Assembly (NCBI RefSeq): GCF_900176145.1 | Contig: NZ_FWWY01000001.1 | Location: 749,517 to 813,516 of the forward strand | DNA: 64,000 bases | Reading direction: 5' to 3' | Source of the DNA: Sulfobacillus thermosulfidooxidans DSM 9293 | GTDB taxonomy: Bacteria > Bacillota > Sulfobacillia > Sulfobacillales > Sulfobacillaceae | Part shown: positions 27,821 through 40,691 of the stretch, one piece after another | How the letters are laid out: every line of letters begins with the position of its first letter | Numbering within the stretch: the stretch's first letter is position 1 | Position numbers and translations under genes: made by a program | The notes under the pieces: model-generated | What the model was told of the DNA's origin: nothing | Databases searched by the model: none | What the model saw: the letters and a program-made list of their open reading frames with translations, nothing else

Positions 27821-29023
27821 TTATGCCAATATTTGGGTCACTACACCAGCGCCCACAGTGCGTCCACCTTCACGAATAGCGAAACGCAGACCTTCTTCCA
27901 TAGCGATTGGCGCAATTAACTCGACTTCCATCTGGATGTTGTCTCCGGGCATCACCATTTCAACGCCTTCTGGGAGTTTGACGACACCGGTGACGTCCGT
28001 GGTCCGGAAGTAAAACTGCGGCCGGTATCCGTTGAAAAATGGGGTGTGACGGCCACCTTCTTCCTTGGTTAACACGTAAACCTCGGCTTTGTATTTGGTG
28101 TGAGGGTGGATGCTTCCGGGCTTGGCCAAAACCTGACCCCGTTCAACCTCATCTTTATCCACACCACGCAACAAACATCCGATGTTGTCTCCGGCCACAG
28201 CCTGGTCCAAGGTCTTGCGGAACATTTCGACGCCGGTCACAACCGTCTTCTTTGCTGTGTCCGTCAATCCGACGATTTCAACTTCTTCTCCAACCTTAAT
28301 GGTTCCCCGTTCCACACGACCGGTAACAACCGTTCCACGTCCGGTGATGGACATGGTGTCCTCAACAGGCATTAAGAAGGGTTTGTTGGTGTCGCGCTCG
28401 GGAGTGGGAATGTAGTCGTCAACAGCGTCCATCAAGTCCCAAATCTTACCGCACCATTCACAGTCGCGTTTTCCGCATCCGCATTCTAGGGCTTTTAAGG
28501 CGGATCCCGCTACGACGGGAATGTCATCTCCCGGGAATTCATAGCTGCTCAGGAGTTCCCGAACCTCGATCTCGACCAATTCCATCAACTCGGGGTCATC
28601 CACCATGTCGGCCTTGTTTAAGAACACAACAATGTTGGGCACACCGACCTGACGAGCTAAGAGAATGTGTTCACGGGTCTGAGGCATAGGACCGTCGGCA
28701 GCCGACACTACCAAAATGGCACCGTCCATCTGAGCCGCACCGGTAATCATGTTTTTCACGTAGTCAGCGTGTCCTGGGCAGTCCACGTGTGCATAGTGCC
28801 GCTTGTCGGTTTCATACTCGACGTGGGCTGTCGCGATCGTAATTCCGCGTTCACGCTCTTCAGGAGCCTTGTCAATTTGGTCATAGGCCGTAAATTCTGC
28901 CTGACCCTGGGTGGATAGGACGCGGGTAATAGCCGCCGTCAAAGTGGTCTTACCGTGGTCAACGTGACCAATTGTACCCACGTTAATGTGGGGCTTTGTG
29001 CGCTCGTACTTCTTCTTCGCCAT
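27821..29023 (-). CDS. tuf: Elongation factor Tu, with four-cysteine insertion
   Basis: A 400-residue GTPase that delivers aminoacyl-tRNA. G motifs: GHVDHGKT (19-26), DCPGH (81-85), NKAD (137-140) and SALKAL (174-179). Directly after SALKALE comes an insertion with C181, C183, C188 and C191 (C-x-C-x4-C-x2-C), the pattern of a small metal knuckle, absent from E. coli and Bacillus EF-Tu. Similar insertions occur, from memory, in some deep-branching Firmicutes. Domains 2 and 3 look normal and end [11 protein letters not shown]. It is the last gene of the str group and runs on into rpsJ. Confidence 0.98.
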   Translation of the reverse strand: MAKKKYERTKPHINVGTIGHVDHGKTTLTAAITRVLSTQGQAEFTAYDQIDKAPEERERGITIATAHVEYETDKRHYAHVDCPGHADYVKNMITGAAQMDGAILVVSAADGPMPQTREHILLARQVGVPNIVVFLNKADMVDDPELMELVEIEVRELLSSYEFPGDDIPVVAGSALKALECGCGKRDCEWCGKIWDLMDAVDDYIPTPERDTNKPFLMPVEDTMSITGRGTVVTGRVERGTIKVGEEVEIVGLTDTAKKTVVTGVEMFRKTLDQAVAGDNIGCLLRGVDKDEVERGQVLAKPGSIHPHTKYKAEVYVLTKEEGGRHTPFFNGYRPQFYFRTTDVTGVVKLPEGVEMVMPGDNIQMEVELIAPIAMEEGLRFAIREGGRTVGAGVVTQILA

Positions 29024-29063
29024 TACTAAATCCTCCTTGAGTTATTTGGCATCCGCCATCTGT

Positions 29064-31139
29064 TTAGTGCCTCGACTTAATGACCTGCTCGGTCACATGC
29101 TTTGGAGCTTCTTCGTAATGAGAAAATTGCATGGTGTAGGTACCGCGCCCTTGAGACCGCGAGCGGAGATCCGTCGCGTAACCAAACATTTCGGCTAAGG
29201 GAACATAGCCACGGATGGCTTGCACACCACCGGGTCTAGGCTCCATCCCTTCAATGCGGCCCCGCCGCGAGTTGAGGTCTCCAATCACGTCCCCCATATA
29301 CTCGTCTGGCACCACAACTTCGACCGCCATGATTGGCTCTAAGAGCACAGGATTGGCTTTTTGAGCAGCCGCCTTAAATCCCATAGATCCAGCAATCTTG
29401 AATGCCATTTCGCTGGAGTCGACTTCGTGGTAGGAGCCGTCAAATAGTGTAACACGAACATCCAAGACAGGGTATCCGGCCAACACACCTGACTCCATCG
29501 CTTCTTTGACACCAGCTTCTACCGCAGGAATATATTCCTTGGGTACGACACCACCAACAATCTTATTGACAAACTCGAATCCTTGACCGGGCTCTAAGGG
29601 CTCCACTTTTAACCACACATGACCATATTGTCCACGACCACCGCTTTGCCGAATGAATTTTCCTTCGGCTTCGACGCTCTTTCGCAAGGTTTCTTTGTAC
29701 GCTACTTGGGGTTTACCCACATTGGCCTGCACTTTGAATTCGCGGAGTAGACGGTCCACGATAATTTCAAGATGCAGTTCGCCCATCCCAGCGATAATGG
29801 TTTGGCCCGTTTCTTGGTCCGTGTACATACGGAACGTTGGATCTTCTTCGGCGAGCTTGGATAAGGCAGTTCCCATTTTGTCCTGGTCGGCCTTGGTTTT
29901 GGGCTCGATGGCCACCGAAATAACCGGCTCGGGAAATACCATCGATTCTAAAAGAATCGGCTTTTGCTCATCCGACAAGGTGTCTCCCGTTGTGGTGTCC
30001 TTCAGTCCTACCGCCGCCGCAATATCTCCGGCGTACACGGTATCGATTTCTTCACGGTGATTCGCGTGCATTTGCAAAATACGACCAATTCGTTCCCTAC
30101 GTCCTTTGGTGACATTGTAGACGTACGATCCAGAGGTCAAGGTCCCGGAGTAGACCCGGAAGAATGCCAGTTTACCAACAAAGGGGTCGGACATGATTTT
30201 GAAGGCGAGACCCGAGAATGGAGCATCGTCTGAAACTTCGCGATAAATCTCTTCTCCCGTTGCCGGATCATGACCCCGAACGGCACCAATGTCTAAAGGA
30301 GACGGAAGATAATCTACGACCGCGTCCAACAGCGGCTGGACACCTTTATTCCGGTAAGACGAACCACACAATACAGGAACCAACTGACTGGAAAGGGTTC
30401 CTTTTCGAAGCGCCGCACGGATTTCTTCTTCCGTGAGCTCTTCACCCTCCAGATACTTTTCCATTAGAGCGTCATCCACATCGGCTACCGCTTCTAATAG
30501 CATTTGCCGACGCTCATTGCACACCTCTTGTAAATCCTCAGGAATATCGACATATTCCCCACGCGTCCCCAAGTCATCTTCATACAAATAGGCTTGCATC
30601 TTGATCAGGTCAACAATGCCTTTGAACTGATCTTCTGCTCCCCATGGCCACTGGATGGCCACGGGATTGGCCCCAAGACGCGTACGGATTTGGCTAACGG
30701 TGTTGGCGAAATCCGCTCCAATGATATCCATTTTGTTCACATAAGCGATGCGGGGCACATGGTACTTGTCTGCCTGTCGCCACACCGTTTCGGATTGCGG
30801 TTCAACACCACCCTTGGCATCAAAGACAGCAATGGCGCCGTCTAAAACGCGTAAGGATCGTTCCACTTCTACCGTAAAGTCCACGTGGCCGGGCGTGTCA
30901 ATAATGTTGATCCGGTGGTCCCGCCACGTCGTTGTGGTCGCAGCGGAGGTGATGGTAATTCCACGCTCCTGCTCTTGAACCATCCAGTCCATCGTGGCCG
31001 TTCCCTCGTGAACCTCACCGATTTTGTGGGTGCGGTGCGTATAAAACAAAATACGCTCAGTTGTGGTGGTCTTCCCCGCATCAATGTGGGCCATAATCCC
31101 GATATTTCGGGTTCGTTCCAAAGGAAACGCTCGAGCCAT
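29064..31139 (-). CDS. fusA: Elongation factor G
   Basis: The 691-residue translocase GTPase. [15 protein letters not shown] gives the P-loop, DTPGHVDF the G3 motif and NKMD the G4 motif. Domain IV has [15 protein letters not shown] and the C-terminus [22 protein letters not shown]. The position between rpsG and tuf is canonical. Confidence 0.98.
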   Translation of the reverse strand: MARAFPLERTRNIGIMAHIDAGKTTTTERILFYTHRTHKIGEVHEGTATMDWMVQEQERGITITSAATTTTWRDHRINIIDTPGHVDFTVEVERSLRVLDGAIAVFDAKGGVEPQSETVWRQADKYHVPRIAYVNKMDIIGADFANTVSQIRTRLGANPVAIQWPWGAEDQFKGIVDLIKMQAYLYEDDLGTRGEYVDIPEDLQEVCNERRQMLLEAVADVDDALMEKYLEGEELTEEEIRAALRKGTLSSQLVPVLCGSSYRNKGVQPLLDAVVDYLPSPLDIGAVRGHDPATGEEIYREVSDDAPFSGLAFKIMSDPFVGKLAFFRVYSGTLTSGSYVYNVTKGRRERIGRILQMHANHREEIDTVYAGDIAAAVGLKDTTTGDTLSDEQKPILLESMVFPEPVISVAIEPKTKADQDKMGTALSKLAEEDPTFRMYTDQETGQTIIAGMGELHLEIIVDRLLREFKVQANVGKPQVAYKETLRKSVEAEGKFIRQSGGRGQYGHVWLKVEPLEPGQGFEFVNKIVGGVVPKEYIPAVEAGVKEAMESGVLAGYPVLDVRVTLFDGSYHEVDSSEMAFKIAGSMGFKAAAQKANPVLLEPIMAVEVVVPDEYMGDVIGDLNSRRGRIEGMEPRPGGVQAIRGYVPLAEMFGYATDLRSRSQGRGTYTMQFSHYEEAPKHVTEQVIKSRH

Positions 31140-31174
31140 AACTGGGAAACTCCCTTCTTACCTACTGACCTGCT

Positions 31175-31645
31175 TTACCAGCGATAATGCGCAAAGGCTT
31201 TATTAGCCTCGGCCATGCGGTGGGTTTCGTCACGTTTTTTCACGGCGCCACCACTGTTTTGGTACGCGTCCAATATTTCGTTGGCTAGGCGTTCTTCCAT
31301 CGTGCGTTCATGGCGTGCACGCGCATACTGAACTAACCAGCGAATAGCCAGCGACATGCGTCGCTGCGGGCGAACCTCAATAGGCACCTGGTAGGTGGCT
31401 CCACCAACACGTCGGGGACGAACCTCGAGAAGAGGCGTGACGTTTTTGATGGCTCCTTCAAAAACTTCCATCACATCTTTTTGACTTTTTTCGGCAATAA
31501 TATCGAATGCACGATACACAATGTGTTCGGCTAAACTTTTCTTGCCGCTCATCATCACTTTGTTAATAAGTGCTGCAACTTGCGGGCTGTTATAGACAGC
31601 GTCCGGCGCAATTTCGCGGACACCAGCCGCTCCACGTCTGGGCAT
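31175..31645 (-). CDS. rpsG: 30S ribosomal protein S7
   Basis: 156 residues. Starts MPRRGAAG and includes [18 protein letters not shown] and [18 protein letters not shown]7 organises the 30S head and in E. coli regulates the str operon. Confidence 0.98.
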   Translation of the reverse strand: MPRRGAAGVREIAPDAVYNSPQVAALINKVMMSGKKSLAEHIVYRAFDIIAEKSQKDVMEVFEGAIKNVTPLLEVRPRRVGGATYQVPIEVRPQRRMSLAIRWLVQYARARHERTMEERLANEILDAYQNSGGAVKKRDETHRMAEANKAFAHYRW

Positions 31646-31665
31646 GCTTTCCCTCCTTCTCCGCT

Positions 31666-32052
31666 TTACTTCTTGCCAGCTGGTTGATTCTTCTTGGCGC
31701 CGTATTTCGACCGGCCTTGCGCCCGTTTCTGAACGCCACCAGCGTCAAGAGTTCCCCGGATAACGTGATAACGCACTCCCGGCAAGTCCCGAACACGCCC
31801 TCCACGCACCAACACCACAGAGTGCTCTTGAAGGTTATGTCCGATTCCTGGAATATAGGCCGTGACTTCTTCCCCGTTCGTCAAACGAACACGAGCAACC
31901 TTTCGGAGTGCTGAGTTGGGTTTTTTCGGCGTTACTGTTTTCACACTGATACATACCCCACGCTTCTGCGGGTTTCCTCTCAGTGCAGGAGCTGCGGACT
32001 TTTTCGTTGTCTTTTTTCGTCCATGTCGTACCAGCTGATTGATTGTTGGCAC
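31666..32052 (-). CDS. rpsL: 30S ribosomal protein S12
   Basis: 128 residues from the GTG at 32052, preceded by AAGGAGGTGG; the longer open frame overlaps the L7Ae-like gene. The decoding-site loops [15 protein letters not shown] and [11 protein letters not shown] are intact, and the lysines at the classical streptomycin-resistance sites are wild type (PKKPNS and [12 protein letters not shown]). Confidence 0.98.
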   Translation of the reverse strand: MPTINQLVRHGRKKTTKKSAAPALRGNPQKRGVCISVKTVTPKKPNSALRKVARVRLTNGEEVTAYIPGIGHNLQEHSVVLVRGGRVRDLPGVRYHVIRGTLDAGGVQKRAQGRSKYGAKKNQPAGKK

Positions 32053-32068
32053 CAGCCCCCACCTCCTT

Positions 32069-32335
32069 TCACGCAAATGACCTTTGCTCTGGCAGCAGCG
32101 CTGCGCATGCAGCACCCACTTCTATCCCGCATAACCGGCCCAGTTCGTCCATTGAACCCACGTATTCAATGGGTATATTTCGGGTTGTACTTTGGTTCAC
32201 GATTTCCTCGATGACCCGGGCTTCAGCGTCTTGAGCTATGTAGACGCACAGTACCGTTCCTTGAGCGATCTTTTTCAAAGTTTCCCGCATACCCACTACG
32301 CGGCGCCGACGATTTTTTAATGCGTCGATATCCAT
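32069..32335 (-). CDS. L7Ae-like ribosomal protein
   Basis: An 88-residue member of the L7Ae/L30e/S12e family that binds kink-turns, as Bacillus YbxF does. Visible elements are [23 protein letters not shown] and the strand plus helix [27 protein letters not shown]. It heads the str operon directly after its promoter, just as ybxF does in Bacillus. The usual loop residues fit kink-turn binding, but this is family knowledge. Confidence 0.9.
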   Translation of the reverse strand: MDIDALKNRRRRVVGMRETLKKIAQGTVLCVYIAQDAEARVIEEIVNQSTTRNIPIEYVGSMDELGRLCGIEVGAACAALLPEQRSFA

Positions 32336-32378
32336 TGGTCTGGCCTCCCGGCGCTTACAGGCTTAGACACACTTGGGT

Positions 32379-32407
32379 ATTTTATCACCGGAAAACGGGC
32401 GTGTCAA
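32379..32407 (-). promoter_or_regulatory. Promoter of the L7Ae-rpsL-rpsG-fusA-tuf unit
   Basis: TTGACA (32402-32407) and TAAAAT (32379-32384) lie 17 bp apart on the minus strand. The -35 sits in the loop and 3' arm of the rpoC terminator hairpin, and the terminator U-run is part of the promoter spacer. Confidence 0.88.
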
Positions 32408-32421
32408 TTGACACGCCCGTT
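32392..32421 (-). terminator. rpoBC terminator overlapping the str promoter
   Basis: AACGGGCGTGTC pairs with GACACGCCCGTT (12 bp, loop AATT), followed on the minus strand by TTTT. It begins 7 bp after the rpoC stop. Confidence 0.85.
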
Positions 32422-32428
32422 AGGAATC

Positions 32429-35400
32429 TTATTTAATCAACTCGTTCTCCACCGATTTATCGGCATTTTCATCGGCCCCGTGAATAATCACGTTGCGGTA
32501 CCGCGACATTCCCGTTCCAGCCGGAACTAACTTACCGATAATCACGTTTTCCTTGAGACCCAACAGCGGATCCCGTTTCGCCTTAATCGACGCTTCGGTT
32601 AAGACCCGAGTCGTTTCCTGGAAGGACGCTGCGGATAAGAAGGAATCCGTGGCCAACGACGCCTTGGTAATTCCTAATACGGTAGGTTTGGCCACTGCCG
32701 GGGTTCCTCCCCGCATCAACACTTCAGCATTTTGATCTTCAAACTCAAACCGGTCAACCAATGCGCCGGGCAGCAAGGAGGTGTCTCCAGCTTCCTCAAT
32801 CTTCACCTTACGCATCATCTGCCGCACCATAACTTCAATGTGCTTGTCGTTGATATCGACACCCTGCACCCGGTAAACACGCTGAACTTCCTGCAACAGG
32901 TAGTTTTGAACACCGGTCAAACCTAAAACCCGCAGCAAGTCATGAGGATTGACAGATCCTTCGGTGAGTTCTTCACCTGCTTCGATATGATCACCTTCGT
33001 GCACTTTAATCCGCGAACCAAAGGGAACCACATAGGATTGCGCTTCGTTGTCCTTGTCGCTAACAATCGTGATTTCGCGGCGTCCCTTGTTCTCTCCCAT
33101 GTGCACTGTTCCCGATATCTCCGCAATAATCGCTTGACCTTTGGGTTTACGTGCCTCAAAGAGCTCTTCGACACGGGGAAGACCTTGAGTGATGTCGTCT
33201 CCAGCCACTCCACCCATGTGGAACGTCCGCATTGTCAGCTGAGTACCGGGTTCACCAATACTTTGCGCGGCAATAATTCCCACCGCTTCTCCGACTTCCA
33301 CAATACCGCCCTTCGCCAAGTTTCGGCCATAACAAGCTACACAGACTCCGAAGCGGGATTGGCACGTCAGCACCGACCGGACCCGCAGTTCCGTAATGCC
33401 AGCATCGACAATCGCGCGAGCGGTATCTTCCACAAGGAGTTCATTGGCATGCGCAATAATCTCGCCAGTTTGAGGATGATAGACATCCTCGGGCACCACT
33501 CGTCCCACTAGGCGGTCATACAGACTTTCGATAACCTGGCCACCATCTTTAATTTCCCGGACTAAGGTTCCTTGCGTCGTTCCACAATCGACTTCACGGA
33601 CAATCACGTCCTGAGCGACATCGACCAATCGCCGGGTCAGATACCCTGAGTCTGCGGTACGTAAGGCCGTGTCCGCGAGTCCTTTTCTGGCACCGTGAGT
33701 CGACGTAAAATATTCCAGCACGGTCAATCCTTCGCGGAAATTGGCTCGGATGGGCAACTCAATGATCCGTCCTGATGGATCGGCCATTAATCCCCGCATG
33801 CCCGCTAACTGCGAAATCTGCTGCACATTACCACGGGCACCAGACGTCGCCATCATGTAGACCGAATTGTTGCGATCCAAAGTATCCATTAAGGCTTGCG
33901 TAACCCGTTCCTTGGCCCGAGTCCAAATCCCAATAACCCGTTCATAGCGCTCGTCAGCCGTGATCAAACCGCGGCGATACTGGCGGGTAACCTGCATAAC
34001 CTCTTGCTCGGCTTCTTGCAAAATCTGTTTCTTGGCTTCGGGAATGACGATGTCAGAGACGGAGATCGTCACGCCAGCCTTGGTCGCATATTGGAAACCT
34101 AATGCTTTAATGCGGTCAAGCGTCTGCGCGGTCACGTCATTACCGTACATCCGGAACATATCCGCCACGATCTTCGCCAATTGTTTTCGCCCAATGGTCT
34201 GATCGATAAACCGCAGCTCTTTCGGCAAGGCATCATTATAGAGAAACCGTCCTAAGGTAGAGGTGCGGCGTTCGCCATCATAGCGCATGGTAACCCGGGC
34301 ATGGAGATCCAAAACACCTTCCGCATACGCCATTTCACCTTCTTGAAGGTCGGCTAATACCATCCCTTCCCCTTTGGCGTTCTCTTTGTCCATCGTAAGA
34401 TAATACGAGCCCAATACCATGTCCTGAGTTGGGGTCACGACGGGCTGCCCATCTTTAGGATTCAAAATGTTTTGGGTTGATAGCATTAACACCCGCGCTT
34501 CAGACTGAGCTTCTGCCGACAGGGGCACGTGCACCGCCATCTGGTCTCCATCAAAGTCTGCGTTATAGGCCGTACAGACAAGCGGGTGAATCTGAATAGC
34601 CCGTCCTTCGACCAACACGGGCTCGAAGGCTTGAATCCCTAAACGGTGCAAGGTCGGTGCGCGGTTTAACAACACGGGATGTTCTTTGATCACATCTTCC
34701 AAAACATCCCATACTTCGGGACGCACACGTTCAACCATACGTTTTGCGGATTTAATGTTGTGAGCATACCCTTCGTTCACGAGCTTCTTCATGACAAAGG
34801 GTTTGAACAGTTCCAGGGCCATTTCTTTGGGCAATCCGCACTGATGCATTTTCAATTTCGGCCCGACCACAATCACGGAACGACCCGAGTAGTCAACACG
34901 TTTACCCAACAAGTTCTGACGAAATCGCCCTTGTTTTCCTTTCAGCATATCTGATAGCGATTTCAACGGACGATTACCAGGACCGGTCACGGGTCGGCCC
35001 CTGCGACCGTTATCAATAAGCGCGTCAACCGCTTCTTGTAACATCCGTTTCTCGTTGCGGACAATGATATCCGGTGCTCCTAAATCTAATAACCGTTTGA
35101 GGCGGTTATTGCGATTAATCACCCGCCGGTACAAATCATTGAGGTCAGACGTCGCGAATCGTCCTCCATCGAGTTGAACCATAGGACGCAGGTCAGGCGG
35201 AATCACCGGAATAACGTCCAAGATCATCCATTCTGGACGGTTTCCCGATTGCCGAAATGCTTCGACCACTTCCAGGCGCCTAATAGCCCGCACTCGGCGT
35301 TGACCGGACGAGCTATTTAACTCACCTCGGAGTTCTTGCGCCAGTTCTTCCAAATCGAGTTCCATCAATAACTCTTTAATGGCCTCGGCGCCCATGCCGG

Positions 35401-35902
35401 CACGGAAATGCCCACCATATTTCTCCCGGTATTCGCGGTACTCGGATTCCACTAATAACTGTTTTTTCATCAAGGGCGTAGTCCCGGGTTCAATTACCAC
35501 ATACGCAGCAAAATAAAGGACTTTTTCCAAGGCCCGGGGAGACATATCGAGAATTAATCCCATCCGGGAAGGAATTCCTTTGAAATACCAGATGTGCGAA
35601 ACCGGAGCCGCTAATTCAATGTGCCCCATGCGTTCACGGCGCACTTTGGACCGTGTTACTTCAACACCGCAGCGATCACAGACAACGCCTTTATAACGGA
35701 CGCGCTTGTACTTACCACAGTGACATTCCCAATCTTTTGTCGGTCCAAATATTTTTTCGCAGAACAACCCTTCGCGTTCGGGTTTTAAGGTGCGGTAATT
35801 GATTGTCTCCGGTTTCTTTACTTCGCCTTTAGACCATTCCCGGATTTGTTCCGGAGAGGCTAAAGCAATCCGCATGGAGTCAAAATGGTTAACGTCTAAC
35901 AT
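32429..35902 (-). CDS. rpoC: RNA polymerase beta-prime subunit
   Basis: 1157 residues. The N-terminal zinc site uses C60, C62, C75 and C78. The catalytic loop [12 protein letters not shown], binding the active-site magnesium, lies near residue 450. The second zinc-binding group includes [13 protein letters not shown], and the trigger-loop region has [17 protein letters not shown]. Length is that of a Gram-positive beta-prime without large insertions. It follows rpoB after 20 bp. Confidence 0.99.
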   Translation of the reverse strand: MLDVNHFDSMRIALASPEQIREWSKGEVKKPETINYRTLKPEREGLFCEKIFGPTKDWECHCGKYKRVRYKGVVCDRCGVEVTRSKVRRERMGHIELAAPVSHIWYFKGIPSRMGLILDMSPRALEKVLYFAAYVVIEPGTTPLMKKQLLVESEYREYREKYGGHFRAGMGAEAIKELLMELDLEELAQELRGELNSSSGQRRVRAIRRLEVVEAFRQSGNRPEWMILDVIPVIPPDLRPMVQLDGGRFATSDLNDLYRRVINRNNRLKRLLDLGAPDIIVRNEKRMLQEAVDALIDNGRRGRPVTGPGNRPLKSLSDMLKGKQGRFRQNLLGKRVDYSGRSVIVVGPKLKMHQCGLPKEMALELFKPFVMKKLVNEGYAHNIKSAKRMVERVRPEVWDVLEDVIKEHPVLLNRAPTLHRLGIQAFEPVLVEGRAIQIHPLVCTAYNADFDGDQMAVHVPLSAEAQSEARVLMLSTQNILNPKDGQPVVTPTQDMVLGSYYLTMDKENAKGEGMVLADLQEGEMAYAEGVLDLHARVTMRYDGERRTSTLGRFLYNDALPKELRFIDQTIGRKQLAKIVADMFRMYGNDVTAQTLDRIKALGFQYATKAGVTISVSDIVIPEAKKQILQEAEQEVMQVTRQYRRGLITADERYERVIGIWTRAKERVTQALMDTLDRNNSVYMMATSGARGNVQQISQLAGMRGLMADPSGRIIELPIRANFREGLTVLEYFTSTHGARKGLADTALRTADSGYLTRRLVDVAQDVIVREVDCGTTQGTLVREIKDGGQVIESLYDRLVGRVVPEDVYHPQTGEIIAHANELLVEDTARAIVDAGITELRVRSVLTCQSRFGVCVACYGRNLAKGGIVEVGEAVGIIAAQSIGEPGTQLTMRTFHMGGVAGDDITQGLPRVEELFEARKPKGQAIIAEISGTVHMGENKGRREITIVSDKDNEAQSYVVPFGSRIKVHEGDHIEAGEELTEGSVNPHDLLRVLGLTGVQNYLLQEVQRVYRVQGVDINDKHIEVMVRQMMRKVKIEEAGDTSLLPGALVDRFEFEDQNAEVLMRGGTPAVAKPTVLGITKASLATDSFLSAASFQETTRVLTEASIKAKRDPLLGLKENVIIGKLVPAGTGMSRYRNVIIHGADENADKSVENELIK

Positions 35903-35922
35903 CGAATTGAATCCCTCCCGGA

Positions 35923-38900
35923 TTAGTAGTCCTCGCCGTCGTCGTCGCCATCAAGGTCATCAGTATCCTCGCTATCATCATCGATGGGCTCGTCAAACGA
36001 GGTGTCTTCCGATCCCCGGCGTAAAATGGCATACGCATTTTCCGCTTCCTGATCGAAATTCATCCCTCTGCCTGGCTCAAATTCTTCCGGCGAGCCGCCT
36101 TGGGTGTCTTCCATCAAGCGATGAAGTTCTTGACCTTCGGCCTCGTCAATGCCCTCAGGGAGCAGATCAAAGGTTCTCGCCTCGTTGGCTGGTTCATCGT
36201 CAAGCTCCCGAATCTCAATTTCTTCTTCATGCTCATTCAGAATCTTGACATCCAGTCCCAGCGACTGCAGTTCTTTAATCAGCACCTTAAACGACTCAGG
36301 CACTCCCGGCTCAGGGACATTTTCTCCTTTTACAATCGCTTCGTACGTTTTGACACGACCGACCACATCGTCAGACTTAACCGTAAGCAATTCTTGCAAG
36401 GTATAGGCCGCTCCATATGCTTCTAACGCCCAAACCTCCATCTCACCGAAGCGCTGACCGCCAAACTGCGCTTTTCCTCCCAAAGGTTGTTGGGTGACCA
36501 GTGAGTAAGGCCCGGTAGAACGTGCATGGATTTTGTCATCTACTAAGTGAGCCAGTTTCAGCATGTAAACAATCCCGACGGTCACTTCATTATCAAAGGG
36601 TTCTCCCGTTCGACCATCATAAAGAACGGTTTTCCCTGACGGAGGAAGATGCGCTTCTTCAAACATCCGGGTCAAGTCCTCTTCCCGGGCCCCATCAAAT
36701 ACCGGGGTCGCGACTTTAATCCCTAAGGCCTTAGCAGCCCATCCCAAATGGGTTTCCAGAACCTGTCCAATGTTCATGCGGCTCGGCACTCCCAAGGGAT
36801 TGAGAACAATTTCCACCGGAGTCCCATCGGGCAAGAACGGCATATCCTCTTCGGGCAAAATGCGTGAGATAACCCCTTTGTTCCCGTGACGGCCGGCCAT
36901 TTTGTCTCCCTCGGAGATCTTCCTCTTTTGCGCAATGTAAACTTGCACTAATTGATTGACTCCAGGAGACAATTCGTCACCTTGTTCACGTGTAAAGACC
37001 TTCACGTCCACAACGATTCCTGATTCGCCGTGAGGTACGCGCAATGAGGTATCACGCACTTCTCGAGCTTTTTCACCAAAAATGGCACGTAACAGCCGCT
37101 CTTCTGCGGTCAGTTCCGTTTCCCCCTTGGGAGTCACTTTGCCAACCAACACATCTCCTGGTCGCACTTCCGCCCCGATACGGATAATTCCCCGATCATC
37201 CAGGTCTTTGAGCACTTCTTCACCCACGTTAGGAATGTCCCGGGTAATTTCTTCGGGCCCCAGCTTGGTGTCTCTGGCGTCACATTCGTATTCCTCAATG
37301 TGGATGGACGTAAATACGTCTTCCTTGACGAGCTTCTCGCTAAGCAAGATAGCGTCTTCGTAGTTATACCCTTCCCATGGCATGAAGGCTACTAAGACGT
37401 TCCGACCTAATGCCAACTCTCCGTGATCAGTCGATGGACCGTCTGCGATAATTTGTCCAGCGTGGACGCGTTCTCCTTTACGGACAATGGGCTTTTGATT
37501 GATACATGTCCCCTGGTTGGACCGCGTAAATTTCAACAATTTGTAGGTGGACACGGTATGATCATCATTGCGTACGACAATCTTATCCGCTTGTACGCGG
37601 TCTACCACACCATCTTTTTCGCTAATACTGACAACACCTGAATCGCGCGCCGCTTTGGCTTCCATCCCTGTTCCCACGACCGGAGAATCTGTCACGAGCA
37701 AAGGTACCGCTTGACGCTGCATGTTGGCTCCCATGAGCGCACGGTTCGCATCATCATGCTCCAGGAAGGGGATCAAAGCGGTCGCAATCGAGACCACTTG
37801 TTTCGGCGACACATCCATATAGTCGACCCGATCAGGGGTTTCCTCTAAAATCTCATGGCGAGAACGCACTGTAACCCGGGGTGCCACGAAATGGCCATCC
37901 TCGGTCAGCGGTTCATTGGCCTGGGCAATAACCATGTCGTCTTCTTCATCCGCGGTCAGGTAGACAATTTCATTGGTGACGACTCCCCGTTCTTTATCCA
38001 CTTTCCGGTAAGGCGTCTCAATAAAACCGTATTCGTTAATCCGGGCAAAGGTGGACAACGAGCCAATCAGTCCAATATTAGGACCCTCAGGCGTTTCAAT
38101 CGGACACATCCGTCCATAGTGAGAGTGGTGCACGTCTCGTACTTCGAACCCTGCCCGTTCACGAGACAATCCCCCCGGTCCCAAAGCAGACAAGCGCCGT
38201 TTATGAGTCAATTCGGCTAAGGGATTGGTCTGGTCCATAAACTGTGAAAGTTGTGATGAGCCAAAGAATTCCTTCACAGCCGCTACGACTGGACGAATAT
38301 TGATAAGCGCTTGAGGCGTAATGGATTCGATATCTTGAATCGTCATCCGTTCCCGAACCACGCGCTCCATTCGGCTTAAACCGACTCGGAATTGGTTCTG
38401 CAACAATTCCCCAACCGACCTTAGACGGCGATTTCCTAAATGGTCGATGTCGTCAGTCGTACCAATGCCTTCAAAAAGATTGGTCAGGTAATTGAAACAG
38501 GCAATAATATCTTCCCGGGTTATGGTTTTTAAGCCCATGTCTGGTTGGCCATTTGAAACCACCATGACCTCTTCACCGTTGGGCAATGCAACCCGAATCG
38601 TCTTAATTTGCGCCTGATCTAAGGCTGACGCCTGGTCCCGGTCGATATGATCGCCTTCGCGAACCAAAATTTCGCCGGTTTCGGGGTGAACAACCGTCTC
38701 AAGAGCAGTCGTTCCCACAATGCGGCGCCGTAATGAAAGTTTCTTATTAAATTTGTAACGTCCTACACTCGCCAGATCATAACGTTTAGCATCAAAAAAC
38801 AGCGACTGTAGCAAACTTTGAGCACTTTCCACCGTCGGTGGCTCACCGGGACGCAACCGTTTGTAAATTTCAATGAGCGCTTCTTCTTGGGTCTTAGCCG

Positions 38901-39567
38901 CATCTTTGGATAGTGTCGTCCGAATGCGTTCATCATCCCCGACAGCTTCAAGAATTTGAGCATCGGTACCAAAGCCCAAAGCTCGCAGCAAGATCGTGGC
39001 AGGAAGTTTACGTGTCCGGTCAATGCGGACCGATAACACATCATTAGCGTCGGATTCAAACTCTAACCACGCGCCCCGATTAGGAATCATCGTTGCAAAG
39101 TACAGTTTTTTCCCAGAGGGATCGATTTGTTCGCCAAAATAGACTCCTGGCGAACGGACAAGCTGACTGACTATGACTCGTTCAGCACCATTAATGATAA
39201 AGGTGCCCTTGTCCGTCATCAGGGGAAAATCGCCCATAAAAACATCTTGTTCTTTGACTTCACCGGTCTCTTTATTGATCAGCCGCACACGCACGTGAAG
39301 CGGTGCCGCATAAGTGACGTCTCGAGCTTTACACTCCTCGACCGAATATTTTGGGGTCTTCAAATTGTAATCGACAAACTCTAAAATGAGGTTACCGGTA
39401 AAATCTTGGATAGGGGAGATATCCCGAAACATTTCGCGCAAACCTTCCCGCAAAAACCATTGATACGAGTTTTGCTGTATCTCAATCAGGTTGGGCATGT
39501 CAAGCACTTCATTAATACGTGCAAAGGACACCCGCTGCGGGTGCTCGGTTTGGAGAGGATAAGCCAT
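35923..39567 (-). CDS. rpoB: RNA polymerase beta subunit
   Basis: 1214 residues. The rifampicin region reads [42 protein letters not shown]; the serine, aspartate, histidine and arginine contact residues are the sensitive type. Later signatures are [16 protein letters not shown] and [13 protein letters not shown]. The protein ends in an acidic tail rich in Asp and Glu (about 25 residues). A dedicated promoter lies at 39675-39703. Confidence 0.99.
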   Translation of the reverse strand: MAYPLQTEHPQRVSFARINEVLDMPNLIEIQQNSYQWFLREGLREMFRDISPIQDFTGNLILEFVDYNLKTPKYSVEECKARDVTYAAPLHVRVRLINKETGEVKEQDVFMGDFPLMTDKGTFIINGAERVIVSQLVRSPGVYFGEQIDPSGKKLYFATMIPNRGAWLEFESDANDVLSVRIDRTRKLPATILLRALGFGTDAQILEAVGDDERIRTTLSKDAAKTQEEALIEIYKRLRPGEPPTVESAQSLLQSLFFDAKRYDLASVGRYKFNKKLSLRRRIVGTTALETVVHPETGEILVREGDHIDRDQASALDQAQIKTIRVALPNGEEVMVVSNGQPDMGLKTITREDIIACFNYLTNLFEGIGTTDDIDHLGNRRLRSVGELLQNQFRVGLSRMERVVRERMTIQDIESITPQALINIRPVVAAVKEFFGSSQLSQFMDQTNPLAELTHKRRLSALGPGGLSRERAGFEVRDVHHSHYGRMCPIETPEGPNIGLIGSLSTFARINEYGFIETPYRKVDKERGVVTNEIVYLTADEEDDMVIAQANEPLTEDGHFVAPRVTVRSRHEILEETPDRVDYMDVSPKQVVSIATALIPFLEHDDANRALMGANMQRQAVPLLVTDSPVVGTGMEAKAARDSGVVSISEKDGVVDRVQADKIVVRNDDHTVSTYKLLKFTRSNQGTCINQKPIVRKGERVHAGQIIADGPSTDHGELALGRNVLVAFMPWEGYNYEDAILLSEKLVKEDVFTSIHIEEYECDARDTKLGPEEITRDIPNVGEEVLKDLDDRGIIRIGAEVRPGDVLVGKVTPKGETELTAEERLLRAIFGEKAREVRDTSLRVPHGESGIVVDVKVFTREQGDELSPGVNQLVQVYIAQKRKISEGDKMAGRHGNKGVISRILPEEDMPFLPDGTPVEIVLNPLGVPSRMNIGQVLETHLGWAAKALGIKVATPVFDGAREEDLTRMFEEAHLPPSGKTVLYDGRTGEPFDNEVTVGIVYMLKLAHLVDDKIHARSTGPYSLVTQQPLGGKAQFGGQRFGEMEVWALEAYGAAYTLQELLTVKSDDVVGRVKTYEAIVKGENVPEPGVPESFKVLIKELQSLGLDVKILNEHEEEIEIRELDDEPANEARTFDLLPEGIDEAEGQELHRLMEDTQGGSPEEFEPGRGMNFDQEAENAYAILRRGSEDTSFDEPIDDDSEDTDDLDGDDDGEDY

Positions 39568-39674
39568 TCACAGTCAGCTCCTTGTTCCTGATTTAAGTCC
39601 CAATAGGTGGCGCGAGTCGTGTTATGCGTCATCATCGTTGGTATGAATTGGCTTATAAAATATGGCAATTAAAA

Positions 39675-39703
39675 ATAATATCACAAGCCCACCCAAAGGT
39701 CAA
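39675..39703 (-). promoter_or_regulatory. rpoB promoter
   Basis: TTGACC (39698-39703), 17 bp, TATTAT (39675-39680) on the minus strand, with TGA immediately before the -10 (extended -10). It lies in the 187-bp gap between rplL and rpoB, where no terminator is visible, so rpoBC should be fed both from this promoter and by readthrough from rplJL. Confidence 0.8.
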
Positions 39704-39754
39704 CATAATCATTAACCTTAGGGAGGGCTATTTTACAGCCGACTCGTCGGAACC

Positions 39755-40141
39755 TTATTTGATCTGAGCAGTAGCTCCTGCTTCTTCCAATTTCGCTTTG
39801 GCTGCTTCGGCATCCGCTTTCGAAATCTTCTCCTTAACTGGCTTGGGTGCTCCATCCACAAGGGCTTTAGCTTCCGTCAGCGACAATCCTGTTAATTCGC
39901 GGACTGCCTTAATAACCTGGACTTTTTTGTCACCAGCCGAGGTTAGAATGACATCAAATTCGGTTTGCTCAGCTTCTTCTTGAGCTGGTGCTGCTGCTCC
40001 ACCCGCTGCCGGAGCTGCGGCAACAGCAACCGGAGCCGCTGCGGTTACACCGAATTCTTCTTCCAAGGCCTTCACTAACTGAGATAATTCTAACACATTC
40101 ATCTCTTTTACGCTTGCAATAATTTCTTCAACCTTCGCCAT
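39755..40141 (-). CDS. rplL: 50S ribosomal protein L7/L12
   Basis: 128 residues. N-terminal dimerisation helices, an Ala/Pro-rich hinge ([14 protein letters not shown]) and a C-terminal domain with [21 protein letters not shown], which recruits translation factors. Confidence 0.98.
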   Translation of the reverse strand: MAKVEEIIASVKEMNVLELSQLVKALEEEFGVTAAAPVAVAAAPAAGGAAAPAQEEAEQTEFDVILTSAGDKKVQVIKAVRELTGLSLTEAKALVDGAPKPVKEKISKADAEAAKAKLEEAGATAQIK

Positions 40142-40169
40142 GATTTCATCCTCCTTGTTTCAGTAAGGC

Positions 40170-40691
40170 TTAAGCCTGTTCCTTTTGTTGCCGAATCTGA
40201 TCCAAAGCCCGTGCCAAATTGGTCAATGGCGCATTTAACACCCAAACCAATTGCTGAATAGGTGCATTTAATGTACCAACCAACTTGCCTAACAACACTT
40301 CGCGGGACGGCAGTTCAGCCAAATTCCGCACTTCTTGAGCCGCAATGGCACGTTTCCCCAAAATTCCGGCCTTAATCTCGATTTTGCGAAATTCGCGCGC
40401 TGCTTGTGTCATCAACTTTGCCGCAGCTACTGGATCATCATGAGAGAACGCCACGGCCGTTGGTCCCTCAAGATACGGTTCCAATCCTTCAATTCCCACT
40501 TCATCAGCCGCACGCTTAATGAGCGTATTTTTGATAACCCGGAGGGTTACGCCACCCTTACGTAAGTTCTCACGTAATTGATTGAGCTGTTGTACGGTTA
40601 ATCCGCGGTAATTGGCTAAAACCGCCGAGGACGAGCCTTCGAGTTCCTCACGCGTTTCTTCGATGATTTGAGCTTTTTGCGGTGTTGGCAT
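40170..40691 (-). CDS. rplJ: 50S ribosomal protein L10
   Basis: 173 residues from the ATG at 40691, preceded by AGGAGGTGAT. Contains SSAVLANYRGLTVQQLNQLR and the C-terminal helix that binds L12 dimers. A long structured leader precedes it. Confidence 0.97.
   Translation of the reverse strand: MPTPQKAQIIEETREELEGSSSAVLANYRGLTVQQLNQLRENLRKGGVTLRVIKNTLIKRAADEVGIEGLEPYLEGPTAVAFSHDDPVAAAKLMTQAAREFRKIEIKAGILGKRAIAAQEVRNLAELPSREVLLGKLVGTLNAPIQQLVWVLNAPLTNLARALDQIRQQKEQA

Noticed and set aside
38763-39059. Minus-strand frame in another phase within rpoB
   Set aside because: Fully inside rpoB; Arg/Cys-rich shadow translation.
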